In this document: piece after piece, positions 8,827 through 17,351 of the stretch | How positions within the stretch are numbered: position 1 is the stretch's first letter | Layout of the letters: every line of letters starts with the position of its first letter | Source: Brochothrix campestris | GTDB lineage: Bacteria; Bacillota; Bacilli; Lactobacillales; Listeriaceae | Assembly: GCF_046058945.1 (NCBI RefSeq) | Contig: NZ_CP175511.1 | Coordinates: forward strand, 1,674,001-1,738,000 | Direction: 5' to 3' | Length of the DNA stretch: 64,000 nucleotides | Made by a program: the position numbers and the translations under genes | The notes under the pieces: model-generated | The model's database searches: none | What the model was told of the DNA's origin: nothing | The model's input: the letters and a program-made list of their open reading frames with translations, nothing else

Positions 8827-9252
8827 ATTAGGAATGACTACAAAAAAAGCAGCTACCAAAAAAGTAGCTGCAAAAATGACTTGTTTTACTAACTTTTGAA
8901 TAACAACACTATTTGACATAGAGCCAAAAAAACGTTATCCGAAGTATGTCCCGTATGGGGACGCCTTCAGATAACGCACCAATAGAATTGTTTCATTCCT
9001 CGTTAAAGTCTGAAACATTCTACATTAACAAAGAACCGATTGGTTCTAATAACATCGTAATCGATAGTGTTGAAAATTACATTACATTTTGGAATAACAA
9101 ATGCGTCTTAACTAAATGAGGTCATCTTTCACCAATAGATTACCGGATTACCGGAAAAAGATGACCTAATGAGATGCTCTTTTTAAATTGTGTCAAAAAG
9201 CAGTTGCATTCCCGTGCTGTTATGCAACTAAGTTGTCTTTTTTTGCATTACT

Positions 9253-9951
9253 TTAATTCAGCTCTTTTACAATCGCTGTGACAATATTCGCTGAGTTTTT
9301 AGCCGCTAATGGTAAAAATTCATCATAAGTGACAGACGACTCTTTACCCGCAATGTCTGATAACGAGCGAATAATAATGCTTGGCACATTAAATTGAAAG
9401 GCTGTTTGCGCGATTGCAGTCGCTTCCATTTCGGCTGCTTTGGCCATTGGAAAATGCGAGACAATATGCTCGCGTTGATCAGGACGGTGAATAAACGAAT
9501 CGGTTGTCACAATTAAACCTTCCGCCACTTGATGCTCACTGCTGTTGGCTGTTAAGATCGCTAATACTTTTGTTTGTAATTGCTGATCTGGCTCGTAAAA
9601 GGCTGGCATTTGCGGAACTTGACCGTAGGCGTAACCAAAAGCAGTTGCATCAGCATCGCCATAGGTTGTTTGATTAGCCAACACAACGTCACCGACATTC
9701 AAGGCACTATCCAAGCCACCAGCTGAGCCTGTATTAATCACAACGTCTGGTGCAAAACAATCAAGCATCAATGCCGTTGTTAAGGCAGCATTCACCTTGC
9801 CGATACCCGATTGTAATAATACAACCTCTTTACCGGCTAATTGACCCGTATAAAATAAGCCACTTGCGATGCGATGTTCCACGCGATTACTTAACTGTGC
9901 TTTTAATTGTTCTACTTCTGATTCCATTGCACCAATAATACCAAATTTCAT
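9253..9951 (-). CDS. mtnN: 5'-methylthioadenosine/S-adenosylhomocysteine nucleosidase
   Basis: MtnN (Pfs) cleaves adenine from methylthioadenosine and S-adenosylhomocysteine, supporting methionine salvage and the activated-methyl cycle. Family motifs are present in the 232-residue protein: GIIGAMESEVEQL at the N terminus, the NTGSAGGL loop, and SFIHRP with KAAEMEATAIAQ, which holds the active-site Met-Glu pair. The catalytic Asp lies in IRSLSDIAG. The order yrrS then mtnN on this strand matches Listeria. Its terminator arm is at 9230-9244. Confidence 0.96.
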   Translation of the reverse strand: MKFGIIGAMESEVEQLKAQLSNRVEHRIASGLFYTGQLAGKEVVLLQSGIGKVNAALTTALMLDCFAPDVVINTGSAGGLDSALNVGDVVLANQTTYGDADATAFGYAYGQVPQMPAFYEPDQQLQTKVLAILTANSSEHQVAEGLIVTTDSFIHRPDQREHIVSHFPMAKAAEMEATAIAQTAFQFNVPSIIIRSLSDIAGKESSVTYDEFLPLAAKNSANIVTAIVKELN

Positions 9952-9966
9952 CTCTATCCATCCCCA

Positions 9967-10650
9967 CTATTCTTTTTTATCGTTAACGGTTAACACTTCG
10001 ATTTTATCGACCTGCCACCCTTTTTGATCGACCCAGCTTAAGTATGCCCGATAAGCCGGTGCGCCACCACTTTTCAATGAAACGGTCGCGATTGAATCAC
10101 TGCCCGCTGCACTCCCATTTTCCACATACCAGATTTCGAGTACGTTGACTGGCTGTTCTAAGGCTGCCGCAACAGCAGCGAGCTTTTCTGACCAATCGAC
10201 CGTTGTACTCTCATACGAGTTGACATGCTGACCGGTTTGCTTCGTTCCGATTGGTTGCCAGTCGGCAGTCCATGTTTCTTTAATCGTACTATTGGATTCA
10301 CCTTTAGTGATTTTTTTTGTCAGTTGAGTTGTTTGTTTTTTTTTAGTCGATGATGAAGCATCATCATCTGAACGTTGCTTTACCTGCTCAGATGACACTT
10401 CATTCTTCGCCACTTTTACCCCATCAAGTGGCTCGTTGTTGCCTGTAGTTAAAATGACAAAGTACAAGGTAGTTGCAATTAGCACGAGCAACACACCAAT
10501 CATGATGTTTAAAATCAGATTTGTTTTTTTTCGTCTTTGGCTCTTCGTTAACCGTGAATTACCAGCAGTTGTTGTTGACGTTTCCATTGGTTGCTTTGGC
10601 TGCGTACGTTGCCGCTTCCCTTGTCCACGATAGCGTTTTTGTTCACTCAT
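9967..10650 (-). CDS. yrrS: YrrS-like DUF1510 membrane-anchored protein
   Basis: The 227-residue protein has a basic N-terminal tail (RYRGQGKRQRTQ, then SQRRKKTN), one membrane segment at about residues 46-68, a low-complexity Ser/Thr/Lys linker, and a C-terminal domain starting around ETWTADWQPIGTKQ that resembles the DUF1510/YrrS domain. It would sit in the membrane with the C-terminal domain outside. The function of YrrS is unknown; in Bacillus it is encoded next to a penicillin-binding protein. Its position between mtnN and greA matches the Listeria order. The family call is moderately sure. Confidence 0.75.
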   Translation of the reverse strand: MSEQKRYRGQGKRQRTQPKQPMETSTTTAGNSRLTKSQRRKKTNLILNIMIGVLLVLIATTLYFVILTTGNNEPLDGVKVAKNEVSSEQVKQRSDDDASSSTKKKQTTQLTKKITKGESNSTIKETWTADWQPIGTKQTGQHVNSYESTTVDWSEKLAAVAAALEQPVNVLEIWYVENGSAAGSDSIATVSLKSGGAPAYRAYLSWVDQKGWQVDKIEVLTVNDKKE

Positions 10651-10737
10651 GTTTCCACCTCCGAATTACATAATAATACTATCATACATCACATAATTAA
10701 TCTAAGGTTAACACAGACTGCTTTTTTTATGCGACCT

Positions 10738-10772
10738 AAAAAAAGCGTACCGACATAAACTGTCGGCACGGC
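10738..10772 (-). terminator. Terminator of greA
   Basis: On the minus strand GTGCCGACA and TGTCGGTAC form a 9-bp stem (10748-10756 with 10762-10770) followed by a run of T residues. It lies about 25 bases after the greA stop. Confidence 0.85.
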
Positions 10773-10795
10773 TTCGATAGCTAAATAGAGTCAGC

Positions 10796-11272
10796 TTATG
10801 CTTTTAATCCAGTAATTAATACTTCAATGTCCCCACCTGGAGTAGGTACAGTTACTTGTTCGTCTACTTTATGGCCAAGTAACGCTTTCGCGATTGGTGA
10901 ATCGTTTGAAATAAGACCTTTAAACGGATCTGCTTCTGCACTACCAACAATCGTATATGTTTCTTCATCACCAGCTGGTAATTCTTTGAAAGTGACTGTT
11001 TTACCAATTGAGATAATATCAGTCGCTGCTTCTGAACTATTAATAATTTGAGCATTACGTACCATGTTTTCAAGCGTTGTAATACGACCTTCAACAAAGG
11101 CTTGTTCATCTTTGGCTGCATCGTACTCAGAGTTTTCACTCAAGTCACCAAAGCCACGCGCGATTTTAATACGTTCAACCACTTCTTTACGTTTGACCGT
11201 TTTAAGTTCATGGATTTCATCTTCTAATTTTGCTTTACCTTCTAATGTCATTGGAAATACTTTTTCTTCCAC
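10796..11272 (-). CDS. greA: Transcription elongation factor GreA
   Basis: GreA binds RNA polymerase and stimulates cleavage of backtracked transcripts. The protein has the N-terminal coiled coil with DLSENSEYDAAKDEQAFVEGRI, which contains the acidic tip residues, and the C-terminal FKBP-like domain ending VTVPTPGGDIEVLI. The start is a GTG at 11272, preceded by an AAGGGAG Shine-Dalgarno at normal spacing. It gives 158 residues, the usual GreA length. The open frame continues 22 codons further upstream, but that extension has no family counterpart. Confidence 0.95.
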   Translation of the reverse strand: MEEKVFPMTLEGKAKLEDEIHELKTVKRKEVVERIKIARGFGDLSENSEYDAAKDEQAFVEGRITTLENMVRNAQIINSSEAATDIISIGKTVTFKELPAGDEETYTIVGSAEADPFKGLISNDSPIAKALLGHKVDEQVTVPTPGGDIEVLITGLKA

Positions 11273-11381
11273 AGTAATCGCTCCCTTTAATTGTAGTGCA
11301 TTGATATCTATTGGATGAACAGCGCTTACACGCTGCACACACTATTGTATCAATGTAACATATTATTTCTTGAATTGTCTA

Positions 11382-12014
11382 CTATCCTTCCTTATTTTGG
11401 AAGAAATGACTCACTTTTGTTTGTAATAAATCGATGGCTACTTTATTTTCGCCACCTTCAGGAATAATCACATCAGCATATTTTTTGGTCGGTTCGATAA
11501 ATTGATTGTGCATTGGCTTAACAACAGTTGTGTATTGTTCGATGACTGATTCAATCGTACGGCCACGTTCTTTAATATCACGGAGCATTCGTCGAATAAT
11601 CCGAATGTCATCGTCGGTATCGACATACACTTTAATATCCATCAAGTCGCGAAGACGCTCATCAGCTAGTACTAAAATACCTTCGACAATAATAACATCT
11701 TGGGATTCTTGGTGGATTGTTTCTGCTGAGCGCGTGTGATTAGCATAATCATACACCGGTTTTTTGATGGCCTCACCACTTTGCAACGCTTTAATATCTT
11801 TAATGAAACGATCCGTATCAAAGGCAAATGGATGGTCATAGTTCGTGTTAAGTCTTTCTTCGAAGGAAAGGTGGCTTTGATCTTTGTAGTAGGCATCTTG
11901 TTCGATCATTAAAATAGATTTCCCTGAAAAATATTCGATGATTGAGCGTGACACACTCGTCTTGCCTGAACCTGTTCCTCCTGTGATACCGATGACGATT
12001 GATTGATTACCCAT
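11382..12014 (-). CDS. udk: Uridine kinase
   Basis: Udk phosphorylates uridine and cytidine in pyrimidine salvage. The P-loop GGTGSGKTS is at residues 12-20, followed by the family segments QDAYYKDQSHL, NYDHPFAFD and PVYDYANHTR. The length of 210 residues is standard. It lies between greA and mltG, as in Listeria. Confidence 0.96.
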   Translation of the reverse strand: MGNQSIVIGITGGTGSGKTSVSRSIIEYFSGKSILMIEQDAYYKDQSHLSFEERLNTNYDHPFAFDTDRFIKDIKALQSGEAIKKPVYDYANHTRSAETIHQESQDVIIVEGILVLADERLRDLMDIKVYVDTDDDIRIIRRMLRDIKERGRTIESVIEQYTTVVKPMHNQFIEPTKKYADVIIPEGGENKVAIDLLQTKVSHFFQNKEG

Positions 12015-12032
12015 GTCTAACTCCCCTTATTT

Positions 12033-13103
12033 TTATTTAATATGCTCTGCGGCTAATTTATTATGTTCTTTTAATGTTTTAGCGTAAAAAACCTCGCCTG
12101 TTTCTGTATCTGCTAAGAAATAGTAATAATCAGTTGTTGCTGGTTTTAAGGCCGCATCAATCGACAACTCACTGCTGTTACTAATCGGACCGATTGGTAA
12201 ATGGTCGATTTGATACGTGTTATATGGTGAATCGACTTCGATGTCATCGTAGCTGACAAAGGTTGTCCCGGTCTTTTTCAAGGCATAAAGGACAGTTACA
12301 TCAGATTGAATCGGCATCTTAGCCGCCAGTCGGTTGTAAAAGACACTTGCAATCTTCGAACGATCGGTATGTGCTGTCGCTTCTTTTTCTAGTAACGACG
12401 TAAATGCTAAAAATTGATTAACACTTAAGTTGGTTTTTTTAATCTCGGCTAAGCGAGGTTCAATCACCTTATTTGTTTTTATAATCATTTGTTCGACAAT
12501 TTCTTGCACTGTTGGTTTATCACCGACTGCAAATGTATATGTCGCCGGGAATAAGTAACCTTCAAGAGGATACATCACCCCTTCTTTTAACACGTTAGTG
12601 GTTAAGAGATTCGGATACTTCGCAATCATCTGTTTCACAAACACTTGATCGTTCATTTGGACCAGTACATCTTTTTCTTTGAGACCGGTATATTTAGCTA
12701 TTTTAGTCGCTGTTTGCGGTAAGTTGAGCCCTTCTGGAATTGTTAAGGCTGGCGCACTCGCTTCATCCCCACTGACAAATTGTTGCATAATTTCTTCGGC
12801 AGTCATCGTCTTATTAACCGCAAATTGCCCTTCTCGTAGTTCTGTTTGTTTTAAATATTTTGCATAGTATTTAAATATCATAGGCTGATGAATGACATCT
12901 TTAGCAGCTAATTCATCTGCCAAGGTCGCCACCGTATCACCCGACTTCACTTTAATATACACATCTGTTTTATTAGTTTTATCAACAGCACCTATACTGT
13001 AGTTAAAATAGAGGTAGCCGCCTATCGCTACGATTACTATTAAACTCAAAACGGTTAAAACAATCATCTTACCTTTGTTGGATGACTTTTTACGTTTCTT
13101 CAT
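12033..13103 (-). CDS. mltG: Endolytic murein transglycosylase MltG
   Basis: The 356-residue protein has a short basic cytoplasmic tail, one membrane segment (about residues 14-32), a LysM-like subdomain (VKSGDTVATLADELAAKDVI), and the YceG/MltG catalytic domain. The catalytic Glu is probably in FTSLLEKEATAH, and conserved QSDVTVLYAL and SPYNTYQIDHLPIGPISN are present. MltG cleaves nascent glycan strands at the membrane and sets their length. It lies 18 bases upstream of udk. Confidence 0.95.
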   Translation of the reverse strand: MKKRKKSSNKGKMIVLTVLSLIVIVAIGGYLYFNYSIGAVDKTNKTDVYIKVKSGDTVATLADELAAKDVIHQPMIFKYYAKYLKQTELREGQFAVNKTMTAEEIMQQFVSGDEASAPALTIPEGLNLPQTATKIAKYTGLKEKDVLVQMNDQVFVKQMIAKYPNLLTTNVLKEGVMYPLEGYLFPATYTFAVGDKPTVQEIVEQMIIKTNKVIEPRLAEIKKTNLSVNQFLAFTSLLEKEATAHTDRSKIASVFYNRLAAKMPIQSDVTVLYALKKTGTTFVSYDDIEVDSPYNTYQIDHLPIGPISNSSELSIDAALKPATTDYYYFLADTETGEVFYAKTLKEHNKLAAEHIK

Positions 13104-13239
13104 TTTTCTCCTCTTTTCTGTGAGTCCTCAAGTTTCATTATCTATAATAGCTATCTTTCGGCATTTTTTCAAGCACTATCAGACGTGAACTAGCAATAAT
13201 GCTCTCATATTGCGCAATTATTCTCATTAAGACCTAAAT

Positions 13240-13271
13240 AAAAAAGCCTTGTTCCAAAATCGGAACAAAGC
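13240..13271 (-). terminator. Terminator after yrzB
   Basis: On the minus strand GCTTTGTTCC and GGAACAAGGC form a stem with a GATTTT loop, followed by six T residues. It ends the reoM-yqgF-yrzB transcript. Confidence 0.88.
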
Positions 13272-13284
13272 AAGTAATACGATA

Positions 13285-13608
13285 TTATTCTTCGCCAGCT
13301 TCTTCTTCATCAATTAAAAACGTATTTAATACTTCTTCAACCATATCCCACTCATCATCTTCAACAACTGGTTTCAAGTCTCCTGCAGTACCGTCTTCTT
13401 GTTCAATGTAAGTATACACTTGTAATTCAACTTCTTCTGCGTCGTGATCGCTCTCTGGGTAGCAGTAAACGTATGAATTACCAAAGAATGGGCTTTCTTT
13501 TTCTGGTGCGAAAGTAAGTAAGACAGCGTATAACTCTTCGTTACCGTTTTCGTCAATTACCGTAATGTGTTCGTGGTCATGTGCTTGTTCATGATTATGT
13601 TCGCTCAT
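13285..13608 (-). CDS. yrzB: UPF0473 (YrzB) family acidic protein
   Basis: The protein is strongly acidic. It opens with a His/Asp/Glu-rich tail and contains ITVIDENGNEELYAVLLTF, the core typical of the DUF1292/UPF0473 family. The function is unknown. I chose the ATG at 13608 because it follows AAGGGGAG by 8 bases; the open frame extends 7 codons further without a site. This gives 107 residues. It is the last gene of the conserved reoM-yqgF-yrzB trio, which lies downstream of alaS in many Firmicutes. Confidence 0.9.
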   Translation of the reverse strand: MSEHNHEQAHDHEHITVIDENGNEELYAVLLTFAPEKESPFFGNSYVYCYPESDHDAEEVELQVYTYIEQEDGTAGDLKPVVEDDEWDMVEEVLNTFLIDEEEAGEE

Positions 13609-13631
13609 TATAAAATCTCCCCTTAACAATC

Positions 13632-14048
13632 TTATGATTGTGAATTTAGGTAGCCTTGTAAAATTAACACTGCTGCTAATTTATCAATGACCCCTTTGCG
13701 TTTACTTCGTCGTACGTCTGCGTCAATCAAGGTGCGTTCTGCTGCTACTGTCGTTAGTCGTTCATCCCATAAAACAACGGGAATCTTAAACTGATCACGG
13801 AGCGACTGCGCATAACGTTCAGCCGCTTCTGCCCGTGGACCAATTGAATTATTCATATTCTTAGGATAACCAACAACGATTTTAGTGACAACGTATTCCT
13901 CAATCAACTCCGCGACGCGCTCAAAACCAAACTGTTCTTTATCTTCTTTAATGCGTATTGTTTCAATCCCTTGAGCGGTCCAGCCCAAGGCATCACTAAT
14001 TGCAACGCCGACTGTGTGAGAACCAACGTCTAATCCCATCGTTCTCAT
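13632..14048 (-). CDS. yqgF: YqgF/RuvX family pre-16S rRNA nuclease
   Basis: This RNase H-fold protein of 138 residues has MGLDVGSHTVGVAISD at the N terminus with the first catalytic Asp, the VVGYPKNMNNSIGPRA loop, WDERLTTVAAER, and DKLAAVLILQGYL at the end. YqgF was first called a putative Holliday junction resolvase; later work assigns it to 5'-end maturation of 16S rRNA. It lies 3 bases after reoM and 23 bases before yrzB. Confidence 0.93.
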   Translation of the reverse strand: MRTMGLDVGSHTVGVAISDALGWTAQGIETIRIKEDKEQFGFERVAELIEEYVVTKIVVGYPKNMNNSIGPRAEAAERYAQSLRDQFKIPVVLWDERLTTVAAERTLIDADVRRSKRKGVIDKLAAVLILQGYLNSQS

Positions 14049-14051
14049 AAG

Positions 14052-14321
14052 TTAGTTTGTCTCACTTTCTACTGTTAAATAACTGTTAACCAACTCTTCG
14101 ATAATTTCATCGCGTTCTAAGCCACGGATTAATTGTCGCGCCTCATTATGGCGTGGAATGTAAGCAGGGTCTCCGCTTAACAAATAGCCCACGATTTGAC
14201 TTGTTGGGTTATACCCTTTTTCTTCTAATGCTACATACACTTGTTGCAAAACTTGTTTAACGACTGGTTTTTCGATTTCATCACCAAAGTCATATCTCAT
14301 CGTTTCATCAAAAGGACGCAT
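14052..14321 (-). CDS. reoM: ReoM/IreB family (UPF0297) regulatory phosphoprotein
   Basis: The 89-residue protein reads DETMRYDFGDE at the N terminus, with the Thr that is phosphorylated by the PASTA kinase in homologues (IreB of Enterococcus, ReoM of Listeria). QLIRGLERDEIIEELV is near the C terminus. In Listeria unphosphorylated ReoM promotes ClpCP degradation of MurA together with ReoY. The ATG at 14321 was chosen because GAGGTG lies 6 bases before it. A homologue of ReoY is at 35624-36181 in this same window. Confidence 0.93.
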   Translation of the reverse strand: MRPFDETMRYDFGDEIEKPVVKQVLQQVYVALEEKGYNPTSQIVGYLLSGDPAYIPRHNEARQLIRGLERDEIIEELVNSYLTVESETN

Positions 14322-14405
14322 TCGTAACACCTCTTCTTCCTAAGCTAGAATACACCTTTATTCTACACTATTTACCTAGTTCTCACAAACATAATGCAAC
14401 ATCAC

Positions 14406-17054
14406 TTACTGTGCATCTACCCAAGTTGCTACCGCTGCCAATGCCTCGCTAACTTTACTTGCGTCTTTACCACCAGCCTGAGCCATGTCAGGACGTCCAC
14501 CACCGTTACCACCACAAATGATGGCAACTTCTTTAATTAAGGCGCCAGCTTTATAGCCTTTTTTAACAAGATCCGGTGAAACGGCTGCAATAATATTAAC
14601 TTTATCAGCGGCTGGTGCTGCCATTAGGACCACAATGCCACTTTCGTCTTTTTGCTTCCAAAGGTCAACTAATTGACGTAATTGGTTCATGTCTTTAACA
14701 TCGACCTTCGCTGTCGTCACATTGACATCGTTCACAACAGTCGGTGTTTCAAAGATTGATTGGGCTGCTTGGGCTGATAAGCGGGCAGCTAAGGTTGCAC
14801 TCTCTGTTTGAGCTGCCTTGAAATCGGCTTGAAGTTGTGTGACTTTAGCAGGTACATCTAATGCTTTCGCTTTCAGGTCAATTGCTACTGTGTTGAGGGC
14901 GTTAATTAAATCAGCATCGAATAAGTACGCGGCCTTGCTTGTAACTGCCTCAATGCGTCGAATCCCTGCGCCCGTCCCACTTTCAGAAACAATCTTAAAG
15001 AGACCAATTTCAGCAGTGTTACGCACATGAACACCCCCACAAAACTCGAGACTGTAATCGCCAATCTCAACGACACGAACGACATCGCCGTATTTTTCAC
15101 CGAACAACATCATCGCACCTAATTTTTTTGCATCTTCAATTGCTTTTTCTTCAATCATCACGTCAAGTTCATCCCAAATACGCGCATTAACTTCCGCTTC
15201 AATTGTTTGTAATTCGGCAGCTGTAATTTGACCGAAGTGTGAGAAGTCAAAGCGGAGACGTTCTGCTTCTACTAATGAACCGGCTTGGTTGACATGCTCA
15301 CCTAGAGTGTTTTTCAACGCACGATGTAGCAAATGCGTTGCTGTATGGTTTTTAACGATTAAACGGCGGGCTGCTTCATCAACTTGGAGGTCGTAGCCTT
15401 CACCAACTGTAATCGCACCTGTTTGAACGCTGACACTGTGCATGTTTTGTTTTTGTGGTGCTTTTTGAACAGCTGATACGACAGCTGCTGTTGTGGCAGA
15501 TGTAATCGTACCTGTATCCGCAACTTGACCACCTGCTTGCGCATAAAACGGTGTTTTATCAAAGATAACCTCACCTTTTTCACCTGCAACGAGTGTAGCG
15601 ACTGCCTCACCATCTTTAATGATTGCAACAGCTGTTGCGGCTGTGTGTGTCTCTGTGTAACCAACAAACTCACTCGCAATGGTTAGTTTTGCTAACACAT
15701 CACTTTGAATGTTCATTGAATCCGTTGTGCTACGAGCATCACGCGCACGTTGACGTTGCTTGTTCATCTCAACTTCAAACGCAGCATGATCGACTTGTAA
15801 GCCTTGATCCTCAGCGTATTCCTCAGTTAATTCAACTGGGAAACCATATGTGTCATACAATTTAAAGATGGCTGCACCTGGTAATTCGGTTGTTCCGGTG
15901 GCTTTTGCATCAGCAATTAGTTTTTCTAAAATTGCTAAACCGTCATTTAAGGTTTCGTGGAAACGTTCTTCTTCGTTACGCACAACTTTTTCGATGAAGG
16001 CTTGATTTTTTGTCACTTCTGGATAGAAGTCATTCATAATGCGAGCAACTGTGCCTACTAATTCATACATAAATGGTTTTTCGATGTTTAAAAACTTCGC
16101 ATAACGAACCGCACGGCGAATTAAACGACGCAACACATAGCCTCGTCCTTCATTCGAAGGCAACGCACCATCACCAACTGCAAATGAAACTGTTCGAATA
16201 TGATCGGCAATCACTTTAAAGGCTGGTTTTTGTTGGGCATTGCTTGTTGCATACGCAATGCCTGAAATTTGTTCGACATGGGCAATGATTGGCATAAACA
16301 AGTCACTTTCGAAGTTTGTTTCAACTTCTTGTAACACACATGCCATTCGTTCAAGACCCATCCCAGTATCGATGTTTTTATTCGGTAATTCTTTGTATTC
16401 ACTTCTTGGTACAGCTGGATCCGCGTTGAATTGTGATAAGACAACGTTCCAGATTTCAATGTAACGATCGTTTTCAAGATCCTCTGCCAATAAACGGAGT
16501 CCGATGTTCGCTTCATCGTACGCTGCACCACGGTCGTAGAAAATTTCAGTGTTTGGTCCAGACGGTCCTGCACCAATTTCCCAGAAGTTATCTTCAATCG
16601 GAATAATGCGTTCATCTTCTAAGCCCAATGCTTTCCAAGCCGCAATTGACTCCGTATCATCGGGAAAAACTGTTACGTACAGTTTTTCTTTGGGCATTGC
16701 AAACCATTCGTCGCTTGTTAATAATTCCCATGCCCATTTGATGGCATCTTCACGGAAGTAATCACCGATTGAGAAGTTACCGAGCATTTCAAAGAACGTA
16801 TGGTGACGGGCTGTTTTACCGACGTTTTCGATGTCGTTTGTTCGAATTGCTTTTTGGGCATTTGTTAAACGGGGATTGTCTGAAATAACAGTCCCATCAA
16901 AATATTTTTTGAGGGTTGCTACACCTGAGTTAATCCATAATAAGGTTGGATCTTCCTTTGGAACGAGTGACGCACTTGGTTCGATTTTATGACCTTTTGA
17001 TTCAAAGAAATCCAAGAACATTTGTCTGATTTCTGCACCTGATAAAGCTTTCAT
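14406..17054 (-). CDS. alaS: Alanyl-tRNA synthetase
   Basis: AlaS charges tRNA-Ala. The 882-residue protein has the class II catalytic core (GKTARHHTFFEMLGNFS near residues 80-97; GMGLERMACVLQ), the editing domain with the zinc motif (NHTATHLLHRAL and the CGGVHV segment), and a C-terminal domain with GGNGGGRPDMAQAGG. The length is normal. Transcription is controlled by a T-box leader at 17083-17270. It begins the alaS-reoM-yqgF-yrzB cluster. Confidence 0.97.
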   Translation of the reverse strand: MKALSGAEIRQMFLDFFESKGHKIEPSASLVPKEDPTLLWINSGVATLKKYFDGTVISDNPRLTNAQKAIRTNDIENVGKTARHHTFFEMLGNFSIGDYFREDAIKWAWELLTSDEWFAMPKEKLYVTVFPDDTESIAAWKALGLEDERIIPIEDNFWEIGAGPSGPNTEIFYDRGAAYDEANIGLRLLAEDLENDRYIEIWNVVLSQFNADPAVPRSEYKELPNKNIDTGMGLERMACVLQEVETNFESDLFMPIIAHVEQISGIAYATSNAQQKPAFKVIADHIRTVSFAVGDGALPSNEGRGYVLRRLIRRAVRYAKFLNIEKPFMYELVGTVARIMNDFYPEVTKNQAFIEKVVRNEEERFHETLNDGLAILEKLIADAKATGTTELPGAAIFKLYDTYGFPVELTEEYAEDQGLQVDHAAFEVEMNKQRQRARDARSTTDSMNIQSDVLAKLTIASEFVGYTETHTAATAVAIIKDGEAVATLVAGEKGEVIFDKTPFYAQAGGQVADTGTITSATTAAVVSAVQKAPQKQNMHSVSVQTGAITVGEGYDLQVDEAARRLIVKNHTATHLLHRALKNTLGEHVNQAGSLVEAERLRFDFSHFGQITAAELQTIEAEVNARIWDELDVMIEEKAIEDAKKLGAMMLFGEKYGDVVRVVEIGDYSLEFCGGVHVRNTAEIGLFKIVSESGTGAGIRRIEAVTSKAAYLFDADLINALNTVAIDLKAKALDVPAKVTQLQADFKAAQTESATLAARLSAQAAQSIFETPTVVNDVNVTTAKVDVKDMNQLRQLVDLWKQKDESGIVVLMAAPAADKVNIIAAVSPDLVKKGYKAGALIKEVAIICGGNGGGRPDMAQAGGKDASKVSEALAAVATWVDAQ

Positions 17055-17082
17055 TAGTTAGTTTCCTCCTCTATAAAAATAA

Positions 17083-17270
17083 AAAAAGCTATCCCTTTGC
17101 AATATTAGGGACGAAAAATCGCGGTACCACCCTAATTGCAACGACATAGACATCATTACCTCTTAAACATCCTTTAACGTTGATGAGACGGCAGGTTATG
17201 CTCGAAAAAGGTAGCGTATCGCGGCTTTCATTAGCAGTTGTTTCAACCGAGCAACTGCCTCTCTTTAAAT
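17083..17270 (-). ncRNA. T-box leader (tRNA-Ala sensing) of alaS
   Basis: The minus strand carries the T-box core GGTGGTACCGCG (17121-17132), the antiterminator element that pairs with uncharged tRNA. It is followed by a terminator hairpin with CCCT and AGGG arms and a T-run ending near 17083. At the 5' side, GAGAGGCAG (17255-17263) can pair with CTGCCGTCTC (17185-17194), forming the base of stem I. Within stem I the sequence GCTACC at 17210-17215 contains a GCT alanine codon in the expected 3' side position. Family assignment is certain; the specifier assignment is inferred from the pairing. Confidence 0.93.
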
Positions 17271-17322
17271 GAAGAATGCCTTAATATTCCTTTTCAAAAT
17301 TTAACTTTATGTGTTTATCATC

Positions 17323-17351
17323 ATTTTAGATGATTTCACCAATTATTTCAA
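17323..17351 (-). promoter_or_regulatory. Promoter of alaS
   Basis: On the minus strand TTGAAA (17346-17351) and TAAAAT (17323-17328) are spaced by 17 bases. Transcription would start around 17315 and run into the T-box. Confidence 0.7.

Larger units (their letters stand above)
7358..8925 (+). mobile_element. ISL3-family insertion sequence inserted into the IS3 remnant
   Basis: The element is bounded by imperfect terminal inverted repeats beginning GGTTCTATAATTTATGG at 7358 and, on the other strand, GGCTCTATGTCAAATAG at 8925. It is flanked on both sides by the 8-base direct repeat AAAAAAAC (7350-7357 and 8926-8933). Eight-base target duplications are characteristic of the ISL3 family. Removing the element and one repeat restores the IS3 sequence seen in copy B (AAAAAAACGTTATCC). 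It carries a broken transposase gene and an unusual GC-rich segment downstream of it. Confidence 0.9.
6801..9213 (+). mobile_element. IS3-family (IS150-like) remnant, copy A, interrupted by an ISL3 element
   Basis: The left end (from about 6801) and the right end (to about 9213) are imperfect inverted repeats of about 43 bases; AAAAAGAGCAyCTCA is shared. Compared with copy B at 33613-34745, this copy has lost most of orfA and the start of orfB: the sequence jumps at about 6943 from early orfA to orfB. An orfB fragment at 7161-7367 includes STIIDTFNSEIVAY of the integrase core. The motif expected as HSDQGS reads HSAQGS here, so the catalytic Asp is lost. In-frame stops at 7007 and 7139 are shared with copy B. 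An ISL3 element occupies 7358-8925. End coordinates are uncertain by about 3 bases. Confidence 0.85.
6782..9244. terminator. Bidirectional terminator of pepF/mtnN, split by IS insertion
   Basis: The 15 bases AAAAAAAGACAACTT (6782-6796) are the exact reverse complement of AAGTTGTCTTTTTTT (9230-9244). Together they would form a rho-independent terminator serving pepF from the left and mtnN from the right. The 2.4 kb between the arms is IS DNA. The arms are now too far apart to act efficiently, although termination by local structures in the IS is possible. Confidence 0.7.

Noticed and set aside
9201..9230. GTTGCAT/ATGCAAC pairing across the right end of IS copy A as the true IS boundary
   Set aside because: Copy B has the same IS end but different flanking DNA, so the pairing partner is host DNA and the match is probably chance.
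11273..11338. Longer GreA starting at 11338
   Set aside because: The extra 22 residues have no family counterpart, whereas the GTG at 11272 has an AAGGGAG site and gives the standard 158 residues.
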